64,000 nucleotides of DNA from Microbacterium psychrotolerans (lineage in GTDB: Bacteria; Actinomycetota; Actinomycetes; Actinomycetales; Microbacteriaceae), in assembly GCF_031085295.1 (NCBI RefSeq), contig NZ_JAVFWO010000002.1:62001-126000 (forward strand). Reading direction: 5' to 3'. Below are positions 1 through 9,641 of the stretch, one piece after another. A program made the translations under genes and the position numbers. The notes under the pieces are model-generated. The model was not told the origin of the DNA. It was given only the letters and a program-made list of their open reading frames with translations, and searched no databases. Each line of letters starts with the position of its first letter. Positions within the stretch are counted from its first letter, which is position 1.

Positions 1-80
1 GCGTCGACCATCGTGAGCTCGTAGCGGTCCGTCAGCAGGGCGGTCGAGGCGCCCCCTCGCGAAGCATGCCCGTGGGTCAT
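1..80 (-). CDS. pncB: Nicotinate phosphoribosyltransferase, N-terminal 26 codons (partial)
   Basis: This is the start of a minus-strand gene that runs off the left edge of the window. The ATG is at 78-80. The reading ends with TALLTDRYELTMVD, a block typical of the N-terminus of nicotinate phosphoribosyltransferases, which convert nicotinate and PRPP to nicotinate mononucleotide in NAD salvage. It is divergent from murI with about 41 bp between the starts. Only 26 residues are visible, so the call rests on that one block. Confidence 0.72.
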   Translation of the reverse strand, partial: MTHGHASRGGASTALLTDRYELTMVD

Positions 81-121
81 GCGGGCCAGCCTAGTGAGCG
101 CCTGGCGTAGGCTGGGGCATC

Positions 122-949
122 GTGAACGACGCGCCGATCGGAATCTTCGACTCCGGAGTCGGCGGGCTCACCGTCGCGCGGGCCGTCTCGGCCTTGCTGC
201 CGCAGGAGTCGATCCTCTACATCGGCGACACGGCGCGGTCGCCGTACGGCCCCAAGCCCATCGCAGACGTGCGCCGCTATGCGCTCGAGGTGCTCGACGA
301 TCTGGTGGAGCAGGGCGTGAAGATGCTGGTCATCGCGTGCAACACCGCGTCGGCGGCCATGCTGCGCGACGCGCGCGAGCGGTACGACGTGCCCGTCGTC
401 GAGGTGATCAACCCCGCGGTGCGCACCGCGATGTCGACGACGCGCAACGGTCGCGTCGGCGTCATCGGCACCGCCGGCACGATCTCGTCGGGGGCGTACC
501 AGGACATGCTCGGCGTCAACGAGCAGCTGACGGTGTTCGCGCAGGCATGCCCCCGCTTCGTGGAGTTCGTCGAGGCCGGGATCACCGGCTCGCCCGAGGT
601 GCTCGCCGTCGCCGAGGAATACCTCGCACCGCTCCGCCACGCCGGCGTGGACACCCTCGTGCTCGGCTGCACGCACTACCCGTTCCTCGAGGGCGCGATC
701 AGCTACGTGATGGGACCCGACGTCAGCCTCGTGTCGAGCGACACCGAGACCGCGAAGGACGTCTACCGTCAGCTGGTCTCCCGCGATCTGCTCGCGGGCC
801 CGGATGCCGAGCCCCAGCACGTCTACGAAGCCACGGGCGCTTCCGCCGACGAGTTCCTGCGCCTCGCGCACCGTCTGATGGGCCGTGAGGTCAGCTCCGT
901 GCGACTGGTCCAGACCGGCGCCATCGATCTGCCGACCCGTCTCGGCTGA
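122..949 (+). CDS. murI: Glutamate racemase
   Basis: This cytosolic enzyme interconverts L- and D-glutamate for peptidoglycan synthesis. The 275 residues match the usual length. The N-terminal [12 protein letters not shown] block supplies the substrate-binding Asp10-Ser11. The two catalytic cysteines are Cys73 in the ACNTAS motif and Cys183 in the GCTHYPF motif. The start is GTG at 122. rph follows after about 100 bp, so the two genes may or may not be co-transcribed. Confidence 0.95.
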   Translation: MNDAPIGIFDSGVGGLTVARAVSALLPQESILYIGDTARSPYGPKPIADVRRYALEVLDDLVEQGVKMLVIACNTASAAMLRDARERYDVPVVEVINPAVRTAMSTTRNGRVGVIGTAGTISSGAYQDMLGVNEQLTVFAQACPRFVEFVEAGITGSPEVLAVAEEYLAPLRHAGVDTLVLGCTHYPFLEGAISYVMGPDVSLVSSDTETAKDVYRQLVSRDLLAGPDAEPQHVYEATGASADEFLRLAHRLMGREVSSVRLVQTGAIDLPTRLG

Positions 950-1051
950 GGCATCCGTGTCCCACAATCCCCGCAGCATGTCTCGAACCCCACCGCTCCC
1001 GGCATCCGGGATCGATCGATCTCGGGACACGCGCACCGTCAGAGGAGAGAA

Positions 1052-1807
1052 ATGACCGACATCACCCGTGCCGACGGTCGCACCGTCGACCAGCTGCGTC
1101 CCGTCACGATCGAGCGGGGCTGGTCGAGCCAGGCCGAGGGTTCGGCGCTCATCTCGTTCGGCAACACCAAGGTGCTGTGCACGGCGTCGTTCACGAACGG
1201 CGTGCCGCGCTGGCTCAACGGCAAGGGCAAGGGCTGGATCACCGCCGAATACGCGATGCTCCCGCGCGCCACGAACGAGCGCAACGACCGCGAGAGCGTC
1301 AAGGGCAAGATCGGCGGCCGCACCCACGAGATCTCCCGGCTGATCGGCCGGGCGCTCCGCGCCGTCGTCGACACGAAGGCGCTCGGTGAGAACACCATCG
1401 TCATCGACTGCGACGTGCTGCAGGCCGACGGCGGCACGCGCACGGCTGCGATCACGGGCGCGTACGTCGCTCTCGCCGATGCGATCGAGTGGGGCCGCCG
1501 CAAGAAGTTCATCGGCCAGAAGGCGCAGGTGCTCTTCGATTCGGTGTCGGCCGTATCCGTCGGCATCATCGACGGCGAGCCGATGCTCGACCTGGCCTAC
1601 GTCGAGGATGTCCGCGCCGAGACCGACATGAACATCGTCGTCACCGGTCGCGGCCTCTTCGTCGAGGTGCAGGGCACCGCCGAGGGCGCGCCCTTCGACA
1701 AGCGGGAGCTCGACGCCCTCCTCGAACTCGGCGTAAACGGCTGCGCGGATCTGCGCACCCACCAGCTCGCTGCGCTCGGCGAGGGAACCAGCGAGGGAGC
1801 GGCGTGA
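1052..1807 (+). CDS. rph: Ribonuclease PH
   Basis: This is a phosphorolytic 3'-5' exoribonuclease that trims tRNA 3' ends. At 251 residues it has full family length. The conserved blocks [20 protein letters not shown] and [11 protein letters not shown] are near the N-terminus, and [14 protein letters not shown] lies in the middle. The ATG at 1052 follows an AGGAGAGA ribosome-binding site. The stop codon overlaps the GTG of the next gene (GTGA), which indicates translational coupling with rdgB, a common actinobacterial pair. Confidence 0.95.
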   Translation: MTDITRADGRTVDQLRPVTIERGWSSQAEGSALISFGNTKVLCTASFTNGVPRWLNGKGKGWITAEYAMLPRATNERNDRESVKGKIGGRTHEISRLIGRALRAVVDTKALGENTIVIDCDVLQADGGTRTAAITGAYVALADAIEWGRRKKFIGQKAQVLFDSVSAVSVGIIDGEPMLDLAYVEDVRAETDMNIVVTGRGLFVEVQGTAEGAPFDKRELDALLELGVNGCADLRTHQLAALGEGTSEGAA

Positions 1808-2493
1808 CCGCCCACCCCGACGACATGGCCGAGGCGATCGCCGAGGCGGAGGCGCAGACGGCGGTCGCCGGCTCGGCCGTCGGCGGTGCCGTGAACCAGA
1901 TCGTGCTCGCGACGCACAACCGTCACAAGGTCGAGGAATTCCAGTCGATCGTGGCGGCCACGCGCCCGGACCTCATCGTGGTCGCCTACGACGGCCCCGA
2001 ACCCGTCGAGGACGGCGTCACCTTCGCCGAGAACGCGCTGATCAAGGCGCGCGCGGCGGCCGAGCATACGGGCCTTCCCGCACTCGCGGACGACTCCGGC
2101 ATCTGCGTCGACGTGCTCGGCGGTGCCCCCGGCGTGTTCTCCGCCTACTGGGCAGGGCACGCCAAGGATGCCGCGGCCAACCTGAACCTGCTGCTCGACC
2201 AGCTCTCCGACATCCGCGACCCGCACCGCGCGGCGCAGTTCGTCTCGACGATCGCGTTCGTCGTGCCCGGCGACGCGTCGCGGGAGAGCGTCGTGGAGGG
2301 CGTGTGGCCAGGACGCCTCGCCACGGCGGCGTCGGGTGAGGGCGGCTTCGGCTACGACCCGATCTTCATCCCCGACGGCCAGGACGCCGACGCCGAGCGG
2401 ACGGTCGGCGAGTGGACGGCGCTCGAGAAGAACACCGCATCCCACCGCGCTCGCGCATTCGAGGCGCTCGCGCCGCTGCTGGCAGAACTGTGA
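1804..2493 (+). CDS. rdgB: RdgB/HAM1 non-canonical purine NTP pyrophosphatase
   Basis: This enzyme hydrolyses dITP, ITP and XTP to monophosphates and so cleans the nucleotide pool. The family signature [14 protein letters not shown], then [20 protein letters not shown] and [14 protein letters not shown] are all present. The GTG at 1804 overlaps the rph stop and has a GAGGGAG ribosome-binding site; it gives 229 residues with a 29-residue leader. A second in-frame GTG at 1891 would give the more usual 200-residue form. The choice of 1804 is inferred from the overlap and the ribosome-binding site. Confidence 0.93.
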   Translation: MTAHPDDMAEAIAEAEAQTAVAGSAVGGAVNQIVLATHNRHKVEEFQSIVAATRPDLIVVAYDGPEPVEDGVTFAENALIKARAAAEHTGLPALADDSGICVDVLGGAPGVFSAYWAGHAKDAAANLNLLLDQLSDIRDPHRAAQFVSTIAFVVPGDASRESVVEGVWPGRLATAASGEGGFGYDPIFIPDGQDADAERTVGEWTALEKNTASHRARAFEALAPLLAEL

Positions 2494-2587
2494 GCGGCGC
2501 CGACGTGCGCTGCGACTGAGAATCACGATCATTCCCGACTAGCCCGAACAGCGGCCGGCGACAGCGGCCCGGGCTTAGCCTGGGCGC

Positions 2588-3499
2588 ATGCACGATCACG
2601 CGCCGACCGGGATACGCGGGGCCGGCAATCGCCGTCTCCTCGCGATCTCGCTCGCGATCACCTCCACCGTGATGGTGGTGCAGATCGTCGGCGCGGTGCT
2701 GTCGGGATCCCTCGCGCTCTTCGCGGACGCGGCCCACATGTTCACGGATGCCGCGGCCCTCGTGATCGCGCTCGTTGCGAGCACCGTCGCCGCGCGACCG
2801 GCCAACGACCGCCGCACGTTCGGTTATCAGCGCGCGGAGGTGTTCGGCGCCCTCGTCAACGCCATCATCCTCATCGTGCTCTCGGCGTGGGTCGCGTTCG
2901 AAGGCATCTCCCGGCTGATGAATCCCGGTGACGCCGAGATCGCCGGCGGTCTCATGCTGGTGATCGCCGTCGTCGGGCTCGTGGCGAACGCGGTCGCGAT
3001 GTGGCTGCTCAGCGGGGCACAGCGGCACAGCATCAACGTGCGCGGTGCCTATCTCGAGGTGCTCGGAGACCTCTTCGGCTCGGCCGCCGTGATCGTCGCG
3101 GCGATCGTCGTCATCACGACGGGGTGGGATCAGGCCGACGCGATCGCGTCGCTGCTCATCGCGGCGATGATCGTGCCGCGCGCGATCGGGCTGCTCCGCG
3201 AGGTCGTGTCGGTGCTCGCCGAGTCGGCACCCGCGGGCACGCACGTCACGGAGATCCGCGACCACATCCTCGCCACGCCCGGTGTCGTCGACGTGCACGA
3301 TGTCCACGTGTGGCAGCTGACCCGCGGTGCACCGGTGTTCACCGCCCATGTCGTGGTCGACGACGCGGCGCTCGCCGACGGCCGGGCGGCCGGCATCCTC
3401 AGCGGCCTGCAGAGCTGTCTGTCGCAGCACTTCGATGTCGAGCACTCGACGTTCCAGCTCGAGCCCGCCGGTCACGTCGAGCACGACGCGCACGCCTGA
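2588..3499 (+). CDS. Cation diffusion facilitator, zinc/cadmium efflux type
   Basis: This is a membrane transporter of the CDF family (CzcD/ZitB-like) that exports divalent metals by proton antiport. The protein has 303 residues. After a short His-containing N-terminus comes a chain of hydrophobic segments. The metal-binding motif FADAAHMFTDA in helix II and the later DQADAIAS segment in helix V supply the paired Asp/His sites. The C-terminal cytosolic domain (VVDVHDVHVWQLT) is typical of the family. The gene is convergent with ligD. Substrate metal cannot be decided from sequence alone. Confidence 0.9.
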   Translation: MHDHAPTGIRGAGNRRLLAISLAITSTVMVVQIVGAVLSGSLALFADAAHMFTDAAALVIALVASTVAARPANDRRTFGYQRAEVFGALVNAIILIVLSAWVAFEGISRLMNPGDAEIAGGLMLVIAVVGLVANAVAMWLLSGAQRHSINVRGAYLEVLGDLFGSAAVIVAAIVVITTGWDQADAIASLLIAAMIVPRAIGLLREVVSVLAESAPAGTHVTEIRDHILATPGVVDVHDVHVWQLTRGAPVFTAHVVVDDAALADGRAAGILSGLQSCLSQHFDVEHSTFQLEPAGHVEHDAHA

Positions 3500-3557
3500 T
3501 CCCTTCGTCCCGCCGGCGGCATTCCGCGACCGGGACCGTGCCCAGGCGCGAGGCCGT

Positions 3558-6176
3558 TCAGTCCTCGCGGCGCACCTCGTCGGCACTCTTGTCAGGCCGG
3601 AGGCCGCGCCACCGCGGGTGTCGGAGGATGCCGCCGGGGGTGAACTCGCCGTACTCGACTTCGCCGACCAGCTCGGGCCGCACCCACAGGGCATCGCGGG
3701 CGTCGAGCGGAGGCACACCCACGAGCGGGTTGGCGTCGGTGCGCAGCGGCAGCAGCTTCTTCATGAGGGTCGCGAGGGTCGAGTCGCTGAAGCCGGAGCC
3801 GACGCGCCCCGCATAGCGCAGGCCCTCCTCGTCGGGGATGCCGAGCAGCAAGGATCCGAAGGTGTTGCTGCGGCCGCCCTTCCCGGGGCGGATGCCCGCG
3901 ATCACCACTTCCTGCGTGCGGGTGATCTTGACCTTCAGCCATGACTCGGACCTGCCTCCGCGCAGGTACCGGGAGTCGGGATCCTTGACGACGATCCCCT
4001 CGAGGCGCAGCTGCACGCTCGTGTCGAGGGCCGCATCGACGTCGTCGAACACCGGCGGGATGACGACCGCGTCGACGGATGCCGCCGCCACCGCTTCGAG
4101 CACGTCGCGCCGTTCGCTCAGGGGAAGGTCGGAGAGGTCGTCGCCATCGTGCGAGAGGGCGTCGAACAGGTAATAGCGCACCGGCGTCCGCCGGGCCTCT
4201 CGGGCGATGTCGCCCGCGCGCTCGAGGTTCATGCGAGTCTGCAGCAGCGGGAAGCTGGGACGACCATCGGGTTCGAGGGCGACGAGCTCGCCGTCGAGCA
4301 CCGCCGGCTCGTCGCCGAGCCCGGCGTCCACCGCGGTCAGCTCGGGATACCGGTGGGTCACCTCGTTGCCGCTCCGGGCGAAGAGCCGCAGCCGATGACC
4401 GTCCCACACGCCGACGGCGCGGATCCCGTCCCACTTCATCTCGACCCACGCTGGTTCGCCCCAGCGCTCCGAGGCGGCGCGGGCGACGGCGGGGGTCGCG
4501 GTCGTCGACAGCATCGGACGCAGTTCCTCGCCCAGCGGGAGCGGCGTCCGAGAGGGATCGGCGCCGGAGCCGCCGTCGCCGAGATCACGTGTTCTGTCGC
4601 GGGCGGGACGATCCGCGCCGGACCGCCCTGCCTGCGCGGGTTCACCTGTTCCGGATGCCGCCGGCGCCGGCTCCGCGGCGTGAGACGGGCGTCGTTCGTG
4701 CCCGGCGCGGGGCGCCGGCCGCGGCTCGTCGGCCTGGGGGGAGGGCTCGACGACGATGCCGTCGGGCTGCGGTCGGCCGTCGGCATCCGTCTTCATGCGG
4801 TGCAGCAGCCAGCTCGACTTCTCGCCTTCGCCCCCGGTGCGGATGAGCGCGAGGCGCACGCGGCCGAGCGGCCCACCCGGCCGCCCCTCGAGGGTCGCGA
4901 TGATCTCGTCGTCCCGCCACTTCTCGAGGTCGTATCGCCCGTCGTCCCAGATCGTCACCGTGCCGCCGCCGTACTCGCCCGCGGGGATCGTGCCCTCGAA
5001 GGACCCGTATTCCATCGGGTGGTCCTCGGTCATGACGGCGAGGTTGTTCCGCTTGTAGGAGTGCGGGACGCCACGGGGGACCGCCCAGCTCACCAGCACG
5101 CCGTCGTGCTCGAGCCGGAAGTCCCAGTGCAGGCGGCTCGCGTGATGCTCCTGGATCACGAAGCGCGGCCGTTCGCCCGACGGGGTGGCGCCGAGCGGAT
5201 TGGCGGGCACCGGCTCGGGAGTGCGCTGAGCGCTGCGCTTGGAGATGTAGGCCGACAGGGGGCCGGACTCGGCCTCGCGTCCGCCGGCGTGAAAGCCGAG
5301 CGCCGCCATCGGATCGCCGATCGTCTCGATCCGCTCGAGCACCTCGGTGAAATCGAGGTGGCGCAGCTGCGGGTCGGCGAGCTCATCCCACGTGCGCGGC
5401 GCGGCGACCGTGGGGTGGGCGCGGCCGCGCAGCGAGTAGGGCGCGATCGTCGTCTTCGACCCGTTGTTCTGACTCCAGTCGATGAGCACCTTGCCGTGGC
5501 GCTCGCTCTTCTTCATGCTGCTGACGACGAGGTCGCGGTGATCGGCCTCGATCGCACGGGCGAGCTCGTTCGCGAGCGCGGACGCCTGCTCGGTCGACTG
5601 GCCGGGCGGTAGCGCGGTGTACAGGTGGATGCCCTTGCTGCCACTCGTCACCGGGTAGGGCTCGAGTCCCATGCCGACCAGGATGCCGCGTGCCCATCCG
5701 GCGACCACGGCGCACTCCGGCAGGCCCACGCCGGGACCGGGATCGAGGTCGAGCACGAGCCGGTCGGCGGGGCCGCGGCCGCCGTCGGGGGCGAAACGCC
5801 ACTGCGGCACGTGTAGCTCGAGGCTCGCCACCTGCGCGAGGTAGACGAGCGTCGGGATGTCGCCCACCAGCGGATACTCCTTGGTGCCGGTCGAGTGGGG
5901 GATCGGCATCCGCCTCACCCAGGACGGAGCACCGCGTTCGAGATCCTTCGCGAAGAAGACCATGCCGGGGTCGTCCTCGGTGCCGACGCCATCCGGCCAG
6001 CGCTTGCGGGTCACCGGACGACCGATGACGTGGGGGATCAGCACCTCGCCGATGCGCGAGTAGTAGTCGATGACCTCGCCCTTGGTGGTGCCCGTCTCGG
6101 GGTAGAGCACCTTGTCGAGGTTCGTGATGCGCAGGCGCCGGCCGCCGATGCGCACGAGCTGCTCCTCTCCCGCCAT
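3558..6176 (-). CDS. ligD: Multifunctional NHEJ ATP-dependent DNA ligase LigD
   Basis: This is the end-processing ligase of bacterial non-homologous end joining. The 872 residues show three domains in the mycobacterial order. The polymerase domain spans about 5-290, with the catalytic Asp pair in LVLDLDPGPG at about 143-145. The 3'-phosphoesterase domain (about 340-480) carries EHHASRLHWDFRLEHDG. The ATP-dependent ligase domain (about 575-872) has the nucleotidyl-lysine in MKWDGIR, Lys582. A low-complexity Pro/Ala/Arg linker separates the last two. The start chosen is the ATG at 6174-6176, giving MAGEEQL; an upstream extension is possible but has no family support. ku is divergent, 71 bp away. 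Confidence 0.95.
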   Translation of the reverse strand: MAGEEQLVRIGGRRLRITNLDKVLYPETGTTKGEVIDYYSRIGEVLIPHVIGRPVTRKRWPDGVGTEDDPGMVFFAKDLERGAPSWVRRMPIPHSTGTKEYPLVGDIPTLVYLAQVASLELHVPQWRFAPDGGRGPADRLVLDLDPGPGVGLPECAVVAGWARGILVGMGLEPYPVTSGSKGIHLYTALPPGQSTEQASALANELARAIEADHRDLVVSSMKKSERHGKVLIDWSQNNGSKTTIAPYSLRGRAHPTVAAPRTWDELADPQLRHLDFTEVLERIETIGDPMAALGFHAGGREAESGPLSAYISKRSAQRTPEPVPANPLGATPSGERPRFVIQEHHASRLHWDFRLEHDGVLVSWAVPRGVPHSYKRNNLAVMTEDHPMEYGSFEGTIPAGEYGGGTVTIWDDGRYDLEKWRDDEIIATLEGRPGGPLGRVRLALIRTGGEGEKSSWLLHRMKTDADGRPQPDGIVVEPSPQADEPRPAPRAGHERRPSHAAEPAPAASGTGEPAQAGRSGADRPARDRTRDLGDGGSGADPSRTPLPLGEELRPMLSTTATPAVARAASERWGEPAWVEMKWDGIRAVGVWDGHRLRLFARSGNEVTHRYPELTAVDAGLGDEPAVLDGELVALEPDGRPSFPLLQTRMNLERAGDIAREARRTPVRYYLFDALSHDGDDLSDLPLSERRDVLEAVAAASVDAVVIPPVFDDVDAALDTSVQLRLEGIVVKDPDSRYLRGGRSESWLKVKITRTQEVVIAGIRPGKGGRSNTFGSLLLGIPDEEGLRYAGRVGSGFSDSTLATLMKKLLPLRTDANPLVGVPPLDARDALWVRPELVGEVEYGEFTPGGILRHPRWRGLRPDKSADEVRRED

Positions 6177-6247
6177 GGCGACAGAGTATCGGCGACGAGC
6201 GGCGCAAGGGGTGGCCCGGTGTCGGCGCACTGGTGTTCACTGGTGTG

Positions 6248-7171
6248 GTGAGAGCGATCTGGAAGGGTGCACTGACGTTCGGACTCGTCAACGTGCCGGT
6301 GAAGGTGTACTCGGCGACAGAGGACCACGACGTCTCCCTGCATCAGGTGCACAACAAGGACGGCGGTCGCATCCGCTATCAGCGGGTGTGCGAGGTCGAC
6401 GGCGAGGTGGTGCCGTACTCCGACATCGACAAGGCGTACGACGACGGCGAGCGGACGGTCGTCCTCACCAAGGACGACCTGGCCTCGCTCCCGGCGGAGA
6501 AGAGTCGCGAGATCGACGTGGTCGAGTTCGTGCCGAGCGAGCAGATCGATCTCCTGACGCTCGATCGCGCGTACTACCTCGAACCGGATTCCGCGTCGCC
6601 CAAGGCGTACGTGCTGCTGCGCAAGACGCTGGAACAGACGGACCGGACCGCGATCGTGCGGTTCTCGCTGCGTCAGAAGACCCGGCTGGCGGCGTTGCGT
6701 GTACGTGGCGACGTCCTCGTGCTGCAGACCCTGCTCTGGGCCGACGAGGTGCGCGAAGCGGCGTTCCCGGCACTGGATGAGAGCGTGCGGATCTCGGCCA
6801 AGGAGCTCGAGCTGTCGGCATCCCTCGTCGAGAGCTTCTCGAGCGACTTCGATCCCGAGGAATTCACCGACGAGTACCAGCAGGAGCTGCGCACCCTCAT
6901 CGAGGCCAAGCTCGAGAAGGGCGACGCGCTGGACACGTCCGAGACCTTCGGCGAGCAGGAGGAAGAGGCCGGCGGCGAGGTCATCGACCTCATGGCGGCG
7001 CTGCGTGCCAGCGTCGAGAAGTCGCGGGCGGCCCGTGAAGGCGGCGGATCGAAGGCGTCGGCCAAGAAGGATGCCGCAACCGACGAGAAGCCGGCGGCGA
7101 AGGCATCCGCCAAGAAGCCCGCCGCGAAGTCGACGGCGAAGAAGCCCGCCGCCAAGAAGAAGGCCTCCTGA
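6248..7171 (+). CDS. ku: Ku DNA end-binding protein
   Basis: This homodimeric ring protein binds double-strand ends and recruits LigD. The 307 residues begin with VRAIWKGALTFGLVNVPVK, the family start, so the GTG at 6248 is preferred over the GTG at 6233, which would add five residues. The Ku core fills residues 1-260. The C-terminus is a lysine-rich tail with repeated AKKPAAK units, which in other actinobacteria bind DNA. The 71-bp divergent space with ligD (6177-6247) probably holds both promoters. Confidence 0.95.
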   Translation: MRAIWKGALTFGLVNVPVKVYSATEDHDVSLHQVHNKDGGRIRYQRVCEVDGEVVPYSDIDKAYDDGERTVVLTKDDLASLPAEKSREIDVVEFVPSEQIDLLTLDRAYYLEPDSASPKAYVLLRKTLEQTDRTAIVRFSLRQKTRLAALRVRGDVLVLQTLLWADEVREAAFPALDESVRISAKELELSASLVESFSSDFDPEEFTDEYQQELRTLIEAKLEKGDALDTSETFGEQEEEAGGEVIDLMAALRASVEKSRAAREGGGSKASAKKDAATDEKPAAKASAKKPAAKSTAKKPAAKKKAS

Positions 7172-7198
7172 CGGCCCGAGCCGCGGCGCTCCGTCGGG

Positions 7199-7984
7199 TC
7201 AGGCCCGCGGGGAGCCACCCTCGTGGTGCTCGGGTCCGCGGTCGAACACCTCGGGATCCAGCACGAGCGCCTCGGCCTCGCCGTGGTCGGTGACGACATC
7301 CTCACCTGCTGCGGCGGCCTTCTTGGCCATGCTGCGCTCGCGGAAGTAGTGCCACAGCGTCACGATCGCCGTGCCGCCGACAGCGGCGAGCAGGATCAGG
7401 TCGATGTAGTTCTCGACGAACGTGGCGACCGGCGGGATGAACCCGATCGCGTAGCCGAACATCGTGAGGCCGAAGCCCCACAGCACCGCGCCGATGAAGT
7501 TGTAGAGCGTGTACTTCCACTTGTTCATGTGCCCGACGCCGGCGGCGACGGGGGCGAAGGTGCGGACGATCGGCACGAAGCGGGCGAGGATGATGGTCAG
7601 TCCGCCGAACCGCTCGAAGAACGCGTTCGTGCGCTCGACGTTCTTGACGCTGAACAGACCGGACTCCTTCTTCTCGAAGACCGCCGGGCCGCCCTTGTGG
7701 CCTATGTAGTAGCCCACCTCGCCACCGAGGAAGGCGGCGAGACCGATCAACAGCGCCACCCACCACACGCTGATGCCGAACACGCCGTTCGGTGCATACG
7801 ACTGCGGATGCGACAGCAGGCCCGAGATGACGAGGAGCGTGTCGCCGGGCAGGAGGAATCCGATGAGCAGGCCCGTCTCGGCGAAGACGATGAAGCACAC
7901 GGCGACGAGCGCCCAGGGGCCCGCCCATTCGATGATGGCGGCCGGATCCAGCCAGGGGATCAGCGCGGAAGGAACAGCGTGCAC
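7199..7984 (-). CDS. DedA-family (VTT domain) membrane protein
   Basis: The 261-residue integral membrane protein has the DedA/SNARE-associated features: an FAETGLLIGFLLPGDTLL block near residue 35, a GGEVGYYIGHKGG segment, and a FARFVPIVRTFAPVAAGVG-like block around residues 135-155. DedA proteins act in envelope homeostasis, with lipid flipping proposed for some members. The C-terminal 40 residues are polar. The start is GTG at 7982-7984 with a weak ribosome-binding site. The gene is convergent with ku. Confidence 0.9.
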   Translation of the reverse strand: MHAVPSALIPWLDPAAIIEWAGPWALVAVCFIVFAETGLLIGFLLPGDTLLVISGLLSHPQSYAPNGVFGISVWWVALLIGLAAFLGGEVGYYIGHKGGPAVFEKKESGLFSVKNVERTNAFFERFGGLTIILARFVPIVRTFAPVAAGVGHMNKWKYTLYNFIGAVLWGFGLTMFGYAIGFIPPVATFVENYIDLILLAAVGGTAIVTLWHYFRERSMAKKAAAAGEDVVTDHGEAEALVLDPEVFDRGPEHHEGGSPRA

Positions 7985-8028
7985 GGTGGTTTCCCGTCGT
8001 CAGTCGGCGGTTGATGCGAGAACTCGCG

Positions 8029-8110
8029 TGCGGAAGGTGGGACTTGAACCCACACGCCCGAAGGCACAGGAACCTAAATCCTGCGTGTCTGCCGATTTCA
8101 CCACTCCCGC
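8029..8110 (-). tRNA. tRNA-Leu(UAG)
   Basis: The minus strand folds as a class II tRNA. The acceptor stem is GCGGGAG with CTTCCGC (one G-U pair), the anticodon stem is CAGGA/TCCTG, and its 7-base loop TTTAGGT has anticodon TAG. The variable arm is long (TGCCTTCGGGCG), and the T arm contains GGTTCAAGTCC. CCA is not encoded. The gene is intact, and neither mobile element of this window uses it as an attachment site. Confidence 0.93.
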
Positions 8111-8180
8111 AAGTGGCTCTCAGTCTACTGAGGGGACTGGGGGTCGGCTGTGGGGCTGACCCCCCGTTTCGCGGCGGCGA

Positions 8181-8390
8181 TCAGCGGCGGATGCCGAACA
8201 GGAAGTAGCTCGCCGGTCCGATCCAGTTGACGAGGATCGCGGGGATCCACGCCGCCTTCGGTCCGCGCACCTCTTCGGCGTCGCGGTGGGAGAGATCCCA
8301 GAACGCCAGGAACGCGAACGCAACCTGCACGAGGCCCAGAACGCCCAGGCCCGCCTTCGCCCCCGGGGCCAGTTCCGTCTTGGTCATCAT
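8181..8390 (-). CDS. Small PLDc_N-domain membrane protein
   Basis: The 69-residue protein has two hydrophobic segments, at about 14-31 and 46-64. The second matches the phospholipase-D-nuclease N-terminal (PLDc_N) pattern AAWIPAILVNWIGPASYFLFG followed by RR. Such proteins are common small actinobacterial membrane proteins of unknown role. The ATG at 8388-8390 has an AAAGGA ribosome-binding site. It is divergent from tadA, and no phospholipase domain follows. Confidence 0.75.
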   Translation of the reverse strand: MMTKTELAPGAKAGLGVLGLVQVAFAFLAFWDLSHRDAEEVRGPKAAWIPAILVNWIGPASYFLFGIRR

Positions 8391-8492
8391 CGTCGTCCTT
8401 TCATCGGTGCCTCCATCCTGCCCCGCGGGCGGGTCGACCGCATCTGTGGATAACTTTCGGCTGGCTCCGGGGCGAATTGCGAGGATGCTGAC

Positions 8493-9641
8493 GTGACCTC
8501 CTCGACCGCTCCCGTCGCGACTCTCGTGGCTGAGCGGGTGCGCGAGAGACTGCGCGCGGAGCGGTCGGATCCGACCCGTGACCCGGAGTTCGCGGCTCAG
8601 GTCGCGCGAGCCGAGGTGCGGCGGCACAACGACTTCGCGCTCGCCCGTGGGTTGGCGACCGTGGACGACGAGACGGCTTGCGTGCGGGAGGTGCTCGCCG
8701 CCGTCGCCGGCTTCGGCCCGTTGCAGGCGTACCTCGACGATCCGAGCGTCGAGGAGGTCTGGATCAACGCTCCCGATCGCATCTTCGTCGCGCGGGCGGG
8801 CGTCGCAGAGCGCGTTCCGCTGATGCTGACCGACACCGCCGTCCGGGACCTCGTCGAGCGGATGCTGCAGTCCAGCGGCCGCCGCGTCGACCTGAGCCAG
8901 CCCTTCGTCGACGCGTCGCTGCCCGACGGAAGCCGCCTGCACGTCGTGATTCCCGACATCACGCGGCGGCACTGGGCGGTGAACATCCGCAAGTTCCTTC
9001 CGGCGTACCGCGACCTCGGGCGCCTGGTCGCCGCGGGCTCGATCGCTCCCGAGGCCGCGGCCCTGCTGCGCGACGCGATGTTGGCCGGGCAGTCGGTGCT
9101 CGTCTCGGGTGCGACGCACGCCGGCAAGACGACGCTGCTAGGCGCGCTCATCGCGGCGTGCCCGCCGGAGCATCGCATCGTGACGGTGGAGGAGACGTTC
9201 GAGCTCGCTGTTGCGGCACCCGACCTCGTCTCACTGCAGGGACGCCAGCCCAGCCTCGAAGGGACCGGGGAGGTCACGCTGCGGCGCCTCGTCAAGGAGG
9301 CTCTCCGCATGCGCCCCGACCGTCTGGTCGTGGGAGAGGTGCGCGACGCCGAGGCGCTGGACCTCCTGCTGGCGCTCAACACCGGCGTGCCGGGAGCGGC
9401 GACGATCCACGCGAACTCCGCGCGCGAGGCGCTCGGCAAGCTCGCCGCGCTGCCGCTGCTCGCGGGGCGCAACATCGACGCGAGCTTCGTGCAGCCGGCC
9501 GTCGCGGCATCCGTCCACCTGGTCGCGCACTGCGAGCGCGGTGCTGCGGGCGGGCGCCGCGTCGTGGAGATCGTCGCGCCGACCGGCGTCGCGGATTCCG
9601 TCATCAGCGCTCGCACCCTTTACCGGGCGGACGCACCGTGA
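8493..9641 (+). CDS. tadA: TadA/CpaF-family secretion ATPase of the Tad pilus
   Basis: This cytosolic hexameric ATPase powers assembly of Tad/Flp pili at the inner face of the membrane. The 382-residue protein has an N-terminal helical region, the all-alpha/N2 region (FGPLQAYLDDPSVEEVWIN at about 74), Walker A GATHAGKT at 206-213, and a Walker B region RPDRLVVGEVRD, followed by the family block ALNTGVPGAATIHANS. The start is GTG at 8493. The stop overlaps the GTG of tadB, so the tad genes form a coupled operon. Confidence 0.9.
   Translation: MTSSTAPVATLVAERVRERLRAERSDPTRDPEFAAQVARAEVRRHNDFALARGLATVDDETACVREVLAAVAGFGPLQAYLDDPSVEEVWINAPDRIFVARAGVAERVPLMLTDTAVRDLVERMLQSSGRRVDLSQPFVDASLPDGSRLHVVIPDITRRHWAVNIRKFLPAYRDLGRLVAAGSIAPEAAALLRDAMLAGQSVLVSGATHAGKTTLLGALIAACPPEHRIVTVEETFELAVAAPDLVSLQGRQPSLEGTGEVTLRRLVKEALRMRPDRLVVGEVRDAEALDLLLALNTGVPGAATIHANSAREALGKLAALPLLAGRNIDASFVQPAVAASVHLVAHCERGAAGGRRVVEIVAPTGVADSVISARTLYRADAP

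Noticed and set aside
77..1762. Long minus-strand open frame over murI and rph
   Set aside because: Arg/Asp/Val-rich antisense shadow of high-GC genes; murI and rph are clear on the other strand.
4149..5612. Plus-strand open frame of 487 codons inside ligD
   Set aside because: Antisense shadow; the minus-strand LigD reading has all three domains with catalytic motifs.
8029..8110. tRNA-Leu as an attachment site for a mobile element
   Set aside because: The tRNA is intact, flanked by normal host genes, and no second copy of its 3' end is seen in the window.
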